Source of the DNA: Streptomyces sp. MMBL 11-1
GTDB lineage: Bacteria; Actinomycetota; Actinomycetes; Streptomycetales; Streptomycetaceae
Length of the DNA: 64,000 bases
NCBI RefSeq assembly: GCF_028622875.1
Contig: NZ_CP117709.1
Span: 5,707,001-5,771,000, forward strand
Direction of reading: 5' to 3'
Part shown: in pieces, positions 21,715 through 30,104 of the stretch
Numbering within the stretch: the first letter of the stretch is position 1
Layout: each line of letters starts with the position of its first letter
Translations under genes and position numbers: made by a program
The notes under the pieces: generated by a model
What the model was told of the DNA's origin: nothing
Databases searched by the model: none
The model's input: the letters and a program-made list of their open reading frames with translations, nothing else

Positions 21715-22563
21715 GTGGCCAGGAAGCTTGCCGTCATCGGGGCCGGACTCATGGGATCCGGGATCGCGCAGGTCTCCGCCCAGGCGGGCTGGGACGTCGT
21801 GCTGCGGGACGTCACCGACGCCGCGCTGACCCGGGGCCGTGACGGGATCAGGGCCTCGTACGACAGGTTCGTCTCCAAGGGCAAGCTGGACGCGGCCGAC
21901 GCCGAGTCCGCGCTCGCCCGCATCACCACGACCACCGACCTCGACGCCGTGGCGGACGCGGACGTGGTCGTGGAAGCCGTCTTCGAGAAGCTGGAAGTCA
22001 AGCACGAGATCTTCCGGGCCCTGGACAAGGTCGTCGGCGAGAACACCGTTCTCGCGTCCAACACCTCCGCCATCCCGATCACCAAGATCGCGGCCGTGAC
22101 GGAGCGTCCGGAACGCGTCGTCGGCGTGCACTTCTTCTCGCCGGTCCCGATGATGCAGCTCTGCGAGCTGGTGCGCGGCTACAAGACCAGCGACGAAACC
22201 CTCGCCACCGCCCGGGAGTTCGCCGAGTCGGTCGGCAAGACCTGCATCGTCGTCAACCGCGATGTGGCGGGCTTCGTCACCACCCGGCTGATCTCGGCGC
22301 TCGTCGTCGAGGCCGCCAAGCTGTACGAGTCGGGCGTCGCCTCGGCCGAGGACATCGACACCGCCTGCAAGCTGGGCTTCGGCCACGCCATGGGCCCGCT
22401 CGCCACCGCGGACCTGACCGGCGTCGACATCCTGCTGCACGCCACGAGCAACATCTACACCGAGTCGCAGGACGAGAAGTTCGCCGCCCCGGAACTGATG
22501 CGCCGGATGGTCGACGCAGGTGACATCGGGCGCAAGAGCGGGCAGGGCTTCTACACGTACTGA
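21715..22563 (+). CDS. 3-hydroxybutyryl-CoA dehydrogenase
   Basis: This 282-residue NAD(P)-dependent enzyme interconverts acetoacetyl-CoA and 3-hydroxybutyryl-CoA. It shows the Rossmann motif AVIGAGLMGSGIAQV, the catalytic His in VGVHFFSPVPMMQLCEL, and the C-terminal dimerisation domain with NRDVAGFVTTRL and GPLATADLTG. I chose GTG 21715 because AAGGGG at 21702-21707 lies 7 bases upstream and the protein then has the usual family length; an in-frame reading from 21598 would add an unlikely Arg-rich start. It belongs to butyryl/acetoacetyl-CoA metabolism, which also feeds isobutyryl-CoA mutase. Confidence 0.94.
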   Translation: MARKLAVIGAGLMGSGIAQVSAQAGWDVVLRDVTDAALTRGRDGIRASYDRFVSKGKLDAADAESALARITTTTDLDAVADADVVVEAVFEKLEVKHEIFRALDKVVGENTVLASNTSAIPITKIAAVTERPERVVGVHFFSPVPMMQLCELVRGYKTSDETLATAREFAESVGKTCIVVNRDVAGFVTTRLISALVVEAAKLYESGVASAEDIDTACKLGFGHAMGPLATADLTGVDILLHATSNIYTESQDEKFAAPELMRRMVDAGDIGRKSGQGFYTY

Positions 22564-22780
22564 CCGGATCCATCCCCGGATCCATTCCCTCGGCCCGCCG
22601 GTCCGCCGCCGCCCGGGCCGGGGAAGTCGGGGATCCTACCGGGCAGGGGCCTGCCTTCGGCGAACCGGAGTCACTCCACCGAGTGAATTCGATGTCGGTT
22701 CGCCCACAGACGGCAACTTCCCCGTCGTCACGACAGTCAGTGGTGGCAGGGGCTGGGCCACGCGTGGCGGAGACACGGCC

Positions 22781-23167
22781 ATGGCGGAGCCGACGGCGGA
22801 CCAGACAGACCGACCTTCTACGGAGCACGACCGGGGAGCGCATATGCACATCAGGGGCGACCACGCCGAGCTGGTCGTCGGGGGCCGCCTCGACGTCCGA
22901 AGCGCGGCGGACGCCCGTACGGTCCTGCACTCGGCCGTGGACGACGGCGTCGGCGACCTCGTGCTGGACCTGACCGAGCTGGACTCCTGGGACGCCACCG
23001 GACTCGGCGTCATCATGGGAGCCCACCGCCGCGCCGGACGGGCCGGACGCCGCCTCGTGCTGCGCGGCGTGCCGCCGCAGATGCAGCGCCTCCTGGTGGC
23101 CACCCGGCTGCACCGCATCCTGGCCATCGAGGGCGGCATCGCCGCGGAGTCGCTGCCGCGCGTCTGA
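22781..23167 (+). CDS. STAS-domain anti-sigma factor antagonist
   Basis: This 128-residue protein has a hydrophilic 20-residue head and a STAS domain (HAELVVGGRLDVRSAADAR ... LVLDLTELDSWDATGLGVIMGAHRRA). Such proteins release a sigma factor from its anti-sigma kinase unless they are phosphorylated. The usual phosphorylated Ser of the DSSG loop is Thr here (DATG). GGAG at 22769-22772 supports ATG 22781; ATG 22844 is an alternative. No anti-sigma or sigma gene is adjacent, so the partner is unknown. Confidence 0.88.
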   Translation: MAEPTADQTDRPSTEHDRGAHMHIRGDHAELVVGGRLDVRSAADARTVLHSAVDDGVGDLVLDLTELDSWDATGLGVIMGAHRRAGRAGRRLVLRGVPPQMQRLLVATRLHRILAIEGGIAAESLPRV

Positions 23168-23503
23168 CGGACGTGCGCGCCGCCGCCGGCCTCGCCGGGA
23201 CCCGGGGCGCCGCCGGCCTCGCCGGATCCGGGCCGCCGCGCGCCTCCCGCCGGGATCCCGGCAGCCGGGGCCGAGGGCCGGAGGGACCGAACCCGGCGGC
23301 AGAAGTCACGCAATCCTCACCGGAACGTGACGTCCTGGACGGCGTGGTACCCCGGCGGTTCGTGAATACTGTGCCAAGGTCTAGGGTTCGGCCGTCCGCC
23401 GAATGACAACGAACCCATGGGCGGACACCGGACCGGAAGCGACAGCGGGCGCGTGTGAGGCCGGGAGGGGCAACCGCGCACGACGCGTCTGGGGGACTTT
23501 GCG
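23168..23503 (+). promoter_or_regulatory. 336-base gap with direct repeat and likely promoter
   Basis: A unit CGCCGCCGGCCTCGCCGG occurs twice between about 23180 and 23225. GTCACG (23305-23310) and CGTGAC (23326-23331) form an inverted repeat. TTCGTG (23359-23364) and TAGGGT (23382-23387) are 17 bases apart and look like a -35/-10 pair for the large downstream gene. Confidence 0.45.
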
Positions 23504-26017
23504 ATGGACCCGACACACCGGGAGCCCGAGGAGTACGGGCAGGGCCACGACCGCTCCGGCGGCGAGCCGGGCCACCGCCGGCCGTCCCGCGACTCCGGCG
23601 GCGCCGACTTCGGCCCGGGGACACCGCAGCAGGTCCGCGTCGTCCAGCTGACCGTCGGCGACCTGCTGCTCACGGTCAACCCCGTCGACGGCAGCGAGGT
23701 CGAGTCCTGCCCGCCCGGCTCGGGCCCCGACGCCCCGGTCCGCCGCACCTCCGCCGAACGGGCCGACCACGAACGCGCCGGCGCACCCCCGGTGCCCCCC
23801 GGCCCGCCCGCCCCGCAGCCGCCGCTCCTGGAGCGCCAGGAGGAGCGCGAGCGCCTGGTCCGCCTGCTGGCCCGCGGCCGCAGCGTCCGCCTCACCGGCC
23901 AGGCCGGTTCCGGCCGCACCGCGCTGCTGGACGCCGTCGCCGACGACTGCGCGGACCTCGCCCCCGACGGAGTCGTCCGCCTCAACGGCCGGGGCCGCAC
24001 CGGCGCCGATCTCCTGCACGCCCTCTTCGACACCGTCTACAAGGCCCCGAACCACCGCCCCGACCGCGATGAACTGCTCGCGCTCGTCCGGTCCATCGGC
24101 GCCGTCGTCACCATCGACGACCTGGAGATCGGCGGAGCGGCCCTCGACGAACTGCTCGCCGCCACTCCCGAGTGCGCCTTCCTGGTCGCCGCCACCCCCG
24201 ACGCCGCCACCCCTGGCGTCACCGCTCCCGGGGGCGACGCCCACCTGGAGGAGGTGCTCCTCGCAGGCCTCGGGCGCGGTGCCTCGCTGGACCTCCTGGA
24301 GAAGGTCGTCGAGCGCCCCCTCACGGAGGAGGAGCGGAACTGGGCGGGCGACCTCTGGTTCGAGTCCGAGGGCCTGCCGCTCCGCTTCGTCCAGGCCGGA
24401 TCCCTCCTCGTGCAGCGCGACCGGCTGCGCGCCGGCCCCGAAGCCTTCGACGAGTACGACTACTTCGAGCCACGCGCGGGCGACGCGCCGCCGGCCCCCG
24501 CCGCGCCCGCCGCCGAAGCCCTCGACGTCCCGCTGCCGAGCCTCGGCGAGGGGGCCGCGCCCGCCGTGCTGCTCGCCTCCCGGCTCAGCGAGGCGGCCCG
24601 CGCCACCCTGCGCTTCGCCGTCGCCCTCGGCGGCGAGGTGCCCCACCAGGCCCATCTGCCGGCGCTCGTGGGCGACACCCACGCGGACGCCGCGCTCGGC
24701 GAGCTCGCGGGCTGCGGCCTGCTCTCCCCGGCCGGCCCCCGTTACCGCCTCGCCGCCGGAGTCCTCGCCCAGCTGGCGGCGGCCGGCTACGAGGACGACG
24801 CCGCCGCCCACGCCCGTACCGCCGCCCAGCACTACGCCTGGTGGGCCTCGCACCCCTCGGTCACCCCGGAACGGGCCGTCGCCGAGGCCGACGCGATCGT
24901 CGCCTCCCTGGCCCGGCTGGTCCCGGGCGACGAGGCGGGAGCGGCCAGCGCGGCCGTCCTGCTGGCCCGCAGCGCCTCCCCGGCCTTCGCCGCGGGGCTG
25001 GGCTGGGGAGCCTGGGAGCGGGCCCTCAGAATCGGCCAGGAGGCCGCCAGGATCGCCGGCGAGGTCGCCGAGGAGGCCTACTTCCACCACGAGTTGGGCG
25101 TCCTCGCGCTCTGCACCGGCAATCCGGACCGGGCCCGGACCGAGCTGGAGACCTCGATCGGGATGCGCGGCGCGCTCGCCGACAGGTCCGGGGCCGTGGC
25201 CGGACGCCGGGCGCTCGCCCTGGTCGCGGACCGCTCGGGCGACTTCGCCCCGCTCGGCCGCACCTCATCGGTCGACGAGGTGCCCATGGTGCGCCAGGAC
25301 GCTCCGGGCACGCCGCCCGGCGGGTTCCCCGGTGCGCCGGTGTTCATGCGGCAGCCGGCCGAGGAGGAGCCCACGGTCGTCTCCTCGCTGCCGCCCGCCC
25401 CCGCCGCGCGCAGAAGCCCCGGCCGGGCCGTCCTGGGCGGCGCCCGGCGCAACCTGGCCGCCGCGGGCGCGGGCGCCGTGCTGATCGCGGTGCTCGGCAC
25501 CGTCGTCACGCTCGGCGTCACCGCGGGCGACGGCGACGGCGACGAGCCGGGCAGCCGCAACGTCACCACCGAGCAGACGGACACCGCGGACCCGACCGAC
25601 GACGGCACGGTCACGGACGGGCCCACGGGCGATTCCGCCCCGGCCGGTGAGACAGCCGGAGCCGCGACGGCCACGACCCCCGGCCCCTCGGGTTCGGCGA
25701 GCCCCAGCACGTCCGGCTCCCCGTCCCCGAGCGCCTCCACGTCGAGCGGTACGTCGCCGGGGACGGAGGAGCCGACGGACGGCGGGAGCAGCAGCTCCCC
25801 GAGCGAGCCGACGCCGACGAAGACCTCGCCCACGCCCACGGCGAGCGAGAGCGACAGCGAGAGCCCGGACCCCACGCCGTCCGGGTCGGAGAGCGGAAAG
25901 CCGACCGAGACGCCCACCGACGAGCCCTCGCCCGTCCAGGGCTCCTCCTCCGCGATCGGTCCCGTCGAGCCGGCGGGCGACCCCGAGTCCGACGCCGCCA
26001 CCGAACCGGCGTTCTGA
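23504..26017 (+). CDS. Large membrane-anchored P-loop protein with Ser/Thr/Pro-rich outer tail
   Basis: This 837-residue protein is not one I recognise by name. After a disordered, acidic N terminus comes an ATPase-like region with a Walker A loop at about residues 132-139, GQAGSGRT, in which the usual Lys is Arg138, and a Walker B-like VVTIDDLEIGG. A helical, Ala-rich region that could be winged-helix or TPR-like follows. One membrane segment (NLAAAGAGAVLIAVLGTVVTLG) lies near residue 655, and the last 160 residues, predicted outside, are almost only Ser, Thr, Pro, Glu, Asp and Gly. The order resembles STAND/NB-ARC-type regulators tethered to the membrane. A 22-bp terminator follows it. Confidence 0.75.
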   Translation: MDPTHREPEEYGQGHDRSGGEPGHRRPSRDSGGADFGPGTPQQVRVVQLTVGDLLLTVNPVDGSEVESCPPGSGPDAPVRRTSAERADHERAGAPPVPPGPPAPQPPLLERQEERERLVRLLARGRSVRLTGQAGSGRTALLDAVADDCADLAPDGVVRLNGRGRTGADLLHALFDTVYKAPNHRPDRDELLALVRSIGAVVTIDDLEIGGAALDELLAATPECAFLVAATPDAATPGVTAPGGDAHLEEVLLAGLGRGASLDLLEKVVERPLTEEERNWAGDLWFESEGLPLRFVQAGSLLVQRDRLRAGPEAFDEYDYFEPRAGDAPPAPAAPAAEALDVPLPSLGEGAAPAVLLASRLSEAARATLRFAVALGGEVPHQAHLPALVGDTHADAALGELAGCGLLSPAGPRYRLAAGVLAQLAAAGYEDDAAAHARTAAQHYAWWASHPSVTPERAVAEADAIVASLARLVPGDEAGAASAAVLLARSASPAFAAGLGWGAWERALRIGQEAARIAGEVAEEAYFHHELGVLALCTGNPDRARTELETSIGMRGALADRSGAVAGRRALALVADRSGDFAPLGRTSSVDEVPMVRQDAPGTPPGGFPGAPVFMRQPAEEEPTVVSSLPPAPAARRSPGRAVLGGARRNLAAAGAGAVLIAVLGTVVTLGVTAGDGDGDEPGSRNVTTEQTDTADPTDDGTVTDGPTGDSAPAGETAGAATATTPGPSGSASPSTSGSPSPSASTSSGTSPGTEEPTDGGSSSSPSEPTPTKTSPTPTASESDSESPDPTPSGSESGKPTETPTDEPSPVQGSSSAIGPVEPAGDPESDAATEPAF

Positions 26018-26038
26018 GCCCGCCCGGCGGCTGGACCG

Positions 26039-26089
26039 ACGAGGGCCGGGCGGCTCACGCTTCTTCCGCGTGAGCCGCCCGGCCCTCGT
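26039..26089. terminator. Strong terminator between the P-loop gene and nucS
   Basis: A perfect 22-bp stem (26039-26060 with 26068-26089) encloses the 7-base loop TTCTTCC. It lies between convergent genes and can serve both; the T-run is short. Confidence 0.8.
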
Positions 26090-26127
26090 TGACGCCGCCG
26101 CTCGGACCGGCCGCGGCCGGTCGTCGC

Positions 26128-26799
26128 TCAGAACAGCCGCAGCTTGTCGTCCTCGATGCCCCGCATCGCGTCGTAGTCCAGGACCAGGCAGCCGATGCCG
26201 CGGTCCGTCGCCAGCACCCGGGCCTGCGGCTTGATCTCCTGCGCGGCGAAGACGCCCCGGACCGGCGCGAGGTGCGGGTCGCGGTTCAGCAGCTCCAGAT
26301 AGCGCGTCAGCTGCTCGACTCCGTCGATGTCACCGCGCCGCTTCAGCTCCACGGCCACCGTCTGGCCGTTCGCGTCCCGGCACAGGATGTCCACCGGCCC
26401 GATGGCGGTGGGGTATTCGCGGCGGATCAGGGTGTGGCCCTCGCCGAGGATCTCCATCCGGTCCGCGAGCAGCTCCTGGAGGTGCGCTTCCACGCCGTCC
26501 TTGATGAGCCCCGGGTCGACGCCCAGCTCGTACGACGAGTCGTGGAGGACTTCCTCCATCGTGATGATCAGTTTTTCGCCCGCCTTGTTCACCACGGTCC
26601 AGACGCCTTCCTCACCGTCGGCGCCCTCCTTCAGGGTGCACGGCGGGGACATCCAGTTGAGCGGTTTGTACGCCCGGTCGTCGGCGTGGATGGAGACGCT
26701 TCCGTCCGCCTTCACCAGGATCAGTCGGGGGGCGGAGGGCAGGTGGGCTGTGAGCCGGCCCGCGTAGTCCACGGAGCAACGGGCGATGACGAGACGCAT
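26128..26799 (-). CDS. nucS: Endonuclease NucS (non-canonical mismatch repair)
   Basis: This 223-residue protein is a normal-length actinobacterial NucS/EndoMS, which cuts both strands at mismatches and replaces MutS/MutL in these bacteria. Seen: the N-terminal domain ([13 protein letters not shown]), the nuclease core with [21 protein letters not shown], whose Asp, Glu and Lys are the catalytic set, and the C-terminal DDKLRLF, the usual clamp-binding end. The start ATG 26799 gives the standard N terminus; a longer upstream reading would add 24 residues not typical of the family. Confidence 0.95.
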   Translation of the reverse strand: MRLVIARCSVDYAGRLTAHLPSAPRLILVKADGSVSIHADDRAYKPLNWMSPPCTLKEGADGEEGVWTVVNKAGEKLIITMEEVLHDSSYELGVDPGLIKDGVEAHLQELLADRMEILGEGHTLIRREYPTAIGPVDILCRDANGQTVAVELKRRGDIDGVEQLTRYLELLNRDPHLAPVRGVFAAQEIKPQARVLATDRGIGCLVLDYDAMRGIEDDKLRLF

Positions 26800-27072
26800 G
26801 GTCGGCAACGCTACTCGACGACGGGGGCTCCGCGCGATTTCCCCACCCGTCGCCCCTGCCCCTCGGTGCACACCGCCCCGGGCCGATGCGGGCTTGCCCC
26901 TCTTTGCGACCCTTCGTTATTGGCCGGTTGTGTTCCCAATCTCCTGGTGCGGCCCCGACCGCGCGCTTACCGTGGAAGCAGGAGGTCGCCGCCCGTGCAC
27001 GCTGCGTCGTCGCCGCCCCCTTCCCTGCCCGTAAGGCCCCGGCCACCGTCCGGGGTCGCGAGAGGAGAACCC

Positions 27073-27465
27073 ATGTCGCTCGACGTCTCACCGGCGCTGT
27101 TGGAACAGGCCGAGCGAGGCGAGGTCGACGAAGCCGACTTCGTCGACTGCGTCCGGACCTCCCTGCCCTTCGCATGGGAGATGATCAGCTCGCTGGTGGC
27201 TCAGCTGAAGGTCGACGGTGGACAGTTCGCCGACAACCAGACGCCGCCGCCGGACGAGCAGGCACGTGGTCAGCTGCTGCGCGCGCTCGCGAGTGATGCG
27301 ATACGCGGCGCGCTCCAGCGGCACTTCGGAGTGCGCATCGCCTTCCAGAACTGCCACCGCGTCGCGGTGTTCCCGCTGGACGCCTCGGTCGACGACCGGC
27401 TGGCCAAGTTCACCTCGGTGAGGGGCCAGTTGCTCAACCAGTCGCCCGAACTACGGGACTGCTGA
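27073..27465 (+). CDS. SCO5389-family protein of unknown function
   Basis: This 130-residue soluble protein is conserved in Streptomyces next to nucS but has no known function (family name from memory). It is mainly helical, acidic, begins MSLDVSPALLEQAERGE and contains a compact C-terminal half with IAFQNCHRVAVFPLDASVDDR. GAGGAG lies just before ATG 27073. The 270-base upstream gap, with stretches of lower GC such as TTCGTTATTGG, should hold its promoter. Confidence 0.85.
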   Translation: MSLDVSPALLEQAERGEVDEADFVDCVRTSLPFAWEMISSLVAQLKVDGGQFADNQTPPPDEQARGQLLRALASDAIRGALQRHFGVRIAFQNCHRVAVFPLDASVDDRLAKFTSVRGQLLNQSPELRDC

Positions 27466-27592
27466 ACGCTTCTGCTGCCGCCCCGGGCCACGGGAGGTGC
27501 AACTGGCTCCGGGGCGGCAGCTCCTGCCCCTCCATACACACACCACAGGTTCCACAGCGGTCTCCGGGGAAACAGCGGCAGGCCGGGGCAGG

Positions 27593-28642
27593 TCAGGTGA
27601 GCAGCGGCAGCACATCGGCGCCCAGCCGCCGGACGTTCTCCTCGGTCGCCGCGAGATCGCCCGACCCCTCCACCAGGAGGGCGAAGCGCGTGATCCCGGT
27701 GCGCTCGGCCGTGGCCGCCAGCCGGTCGGCCGCCAGCCGCGGCGGGCCCACCGGGTGCAGCCCGCAGAGCAGTTCCGTGTACGCGACGGGGTCCCGCATC
27801 ACGCGGTGCCTGCCGTCGACCGTGACATGGGCGTCGAGCCCCTGGCGCAGCCAGCCGGGCATCGACTTGACCAGCATCTCCGTGGCCTCCCCGGCGCCGT
27901 CCTCGATCTGCGCCACCCCGGCGGACACATGCGCGGCCCCCTCCACCACCTCGGGCGGATGGCCGGCCTCCCGGGCGGCCGTGCGCCACAGAGCGGTCAT
28001 CTCCACCTTCTCCTCGTCCCCGCAGTGCATGCCCAGCAGCATCGGGAGCGCCTGCCGAGCCGCGAGCCGCACGCTCTTCGGCGAGGTGCACGCCACGACG
28101 ACCTCGGGTCCCGTGGCACCCGGCCCCGCGTCCGCCGGGCCCTCCAGCAGCTCGTCCGCGCGCGGCACCACCGCCACCTCGCGGAAGCCGAACCGCTCGC
28201 CGCGCCCCGCGACGCGCGGCTCCCGCAGCCAGTCGAGCACCAGGCCGAGCGCCTCGGGGAAGCCGTTCTCGTACGCGTCGAGACCGCCGCCGAACACTTC
28301 CAGGTCCACCCACGGACCGCCCCGGCCCACCCCGAGCGAGAAGCGGCCGCCACTGGTCAGATGCAGCAGCGCGGCCTGCTCGGCGAGCGCGACCGGATGG
28401 TGGTTGGGCAGCACGCTGACCGCCGTGCCGACCCGGATTCTGCGGGTGCGGCCCAGCAGCAGCGCTGCCAGCGTGGTCGCGGACGGGCAGACCCCGTACG
28501 GCACGAAGTGGTGCTCGGCCAGCCAGGCCGAGTCGAGACCGCTCTCCTCCGCGACCTCGGTGGACCGGACGGCCCGGTGCAGGGCCTCACCCGGCCCCTG
28601 TCCCGGGAACTGGGCTGCCAGAACGAACGTTCCGATGCGCAT
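27593..28642 (-). CDS. LLM-class flavin-dependent oxidoreductase
   Basis: This 349-residue protein belongs to the bacterial luciferase-like monooxygenase family (F420- or FMN-dependent). Signs are the N-terminal strand MRIGTFVLAAQFPGQ, the substrate-side AWLAEHHFVPYG, the strand RIRVGTAVSVLPNHHPVALAEQ and the typical GGRFSLGVGRGGP. GAGGAGG lies 9 bases before ATG 28642. Nothing nearby indicates its substrate. Confidence 0.9.
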   Translation of the reverse strand: MRIGTFVLAAQFPGQGPGEALHRAVRSTEVAEESGLDSAWLAEHHFVPYGVCPSATTLAALLLGRTRRIRVGTAVSVLPNHHPVALAEQAALLHLTSGGRFSLGVGRGGPWVDLEVFGGGLDAYENGFPEALGLVLDWLREPRVAGRGERFGFREVAVVPRADELLEGPADAGPGATGPEVVVACTSPKSVRLAARQALPMLLGMHCGDEEKVEMTALWRTAAREAGHPPEVVEGAAHVSAGVAQIEDGAGEATEMLVKSMPGWLRQGLDAHVTVDGRHRVMRDPVAYTELLCGLHPVGPPRLAADRLAATAERTGITRFALLVEGSGDLAATEENVRRLGADVLPLLT

Positions 28643-28851
28643 CGCCTATTGCCTCCTCGCGGCCGACGCGTTCTCCCCCACCGGCAACAACGTCTGACAC
28701 GTGCCAAAGGCACGGTCCAGGAGGAAGTTGTTGCGATTTTCCGCTAACTCACCCCACTGCCGAACCGGGCCGCCGGACCGTCCGACCGCTGCCCCCGGCG
28801 CCAGGCTCTAGGCTGGGGAGACCGTGTCCGATCCGCCCCGTGAGGTGTCCT

Positions 28852-29181
28852 GTGTCCCCGCGCCGTAACCGTCCCCGTGGCGGCGAGATGTCCGACGAAC
28901 GTCCCGGCTCGGCGCCCGGCAGGTACGGCGGGGGAGGGGTCACCGAGAGCTGGCAGGGCGAGGAGTGGTCGGTGCGCCCGGTCAGCGGCGCGAGCGCCCA
29001 GGGCAAGCGGTACCGCTGCCCCGGCTGCGACCAGGAGATCCCCTCCGGGGTCCCGCACCTCGTGACCTGGCCCGAGTTCGGCGGCATCGACGACCGCAGG
29101 CACTGGCACAAGGCGTGCTGGAACGCGAGGGACCGCCGCACCACCAGGGTGCAGCGGTCCCGGAACGCTCCGCGCTACTGA
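28852..29181 (+). CDS. Small zinc-ribbon-like protein, conserved in Streptomyces
   Basis: This 109-residue protein has a disordered, basic Gly-rich N terminus and a compact C-terminal part with CPGCDQEI, a spaced His (VPHLV) and RHWHKACWNARDR, which together give Cys and His residues for a zinc site, somewhat like an HNH or treble-clef fold without the full nuclease motif. Databases often label the family ATP/GTP-binding without visible support. I chose GTG 28852, preceded by a GAGGTG stretch. It ends 71 bases before the end of a convergent ABC permease gene. Confidence 0.78.
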   Translation: MSPRRNRPRGGEMSDERPGSAPGRYGGGGVTESWQGEEWSVRPVSGASAQGKRYRCPGCDQEIPSGVPHLVTWPEFGGIDDRRHWHKACWNARDRRTTRVQRSRNAPRY

Positions 29182-29252
29182 GGGCGACCGGCCCTCGGAC
29201 TCCGCGCGATCCCCTTGGGCCCCGCTCGGTCCCTCCAGCCCCGCTCAATCCC

Positions 29253-30104
29253 TCAGACGTCGCGCCGGTTCAGTAGCGCGACGGCCCCGCACAGAACCGC
29301 GGCGGCCAGGGCCAGCATCAGCAGCGGCGGCTCCCAGCCGGTCGGACCGGTACTGGTCATCGTCGTGCCGTATATCCCGCCGATCTGGTTGGGGATCGAG
29401 TAGTCGATCAGGAAGTGCCGAAGGTCCCGCAGGCTGTCGTCGAACATGAACAGCGCGAGGACCAGGGGCGCCAGCACCACGCCGATCATGATGGTGATCG
29501 CACCCGCCGAGTGCCGCACGATCGCGCCGACCCCGAGCGACAGCAGGCCGAGTGCCGCGAGATAGAGCCCGACACCGGCCGTGGCGAGCACCCAGTCGCC
29601 GCCGGACGCGGCGGGGCCGTCCAGGATCAGGCTCTGGAGCCCCGCCACGACCGCGGAGGTCACCGTCGTGACGGCGAAGGACAGCGCGGCGAAGACGATC
29701 GCCTTCGCCGCGAGCACCCGGCCCCGGCTCGGACAGGCCGTCAGCGTCGTACGGATCATGCCGGTGCTGTACTCGGACCCGATGGTCAGCACACCGAGCG
29801 TGATCACACAGATCGATCCCAGCAGCACCCCGAAGAAGCCGAGGGCCAGGACCGGCTCGTCCGGCATACCGCCGCCGCTGTCCGCCGCCAGCAGCAGCGC
29901 GGTGCCCGGCCCGACCGTCAGCATCAGCGCGACCATCACGCCGAGTGTCCAGATCGTGGCGCGCACGGAACGGATCTTGGTCCACTCCGAGGCGACCGCG
30001 TCGCCGAGGGTGGCGGCCCGGATCGGGATCGGCGACTCGTAGGAGCCCGGCGGGCCGGCGTCGGGCGCCTGCTGGTGGGCCTGGGGGGTGGCCGGCGTGG
30101 TCAT
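29253..30104 (-). CDS. ABC-2-type transporter permease (first pair)
   Basis: This 283-residue protein has six predicted membrane segments after a Pro-rich cytoplasmic head. The segment SEWTKIRSVRATIWTLGV and the EYSTGMIRTTLTACPSR loop are typical of the ABC-2 permeases that work with DrrA/NatA-like ATPases to export drugs or lipids. Its ATG overlaps the stop of the ATPase gene (ATGA at 30101-30104). It is a paralogue of the permease at 31438-32217, which has the same SEWTKIRS and EYSSGMIRTSL motifs. Confidence 0.9.
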   Translation of the reverse strand: MTTPATPQAHQQAPDAGPPGSYESPIPIRAATLGDAVASEWTKIRSVRATIWTLGVMVALMLTVGPGTALLLAADSGGGMPDEPVLALGFFGVLLGSICVITLGVLTIGSEYSTGMIRTTLTACPSRGRVLAAKAIVFAALSFAVTTVTSAVVAGLQSLILDGPAASGGDWVLATAGVGLYLAALGLLSLGVGAIVRHSAGAITIMIGVVLAPLVLALFMFDDSLRDLRHFLIDYSIPNQIGGIYGTTMTSTGPTGWEPPLLMLALAAAVLCGAVALLNRRDV

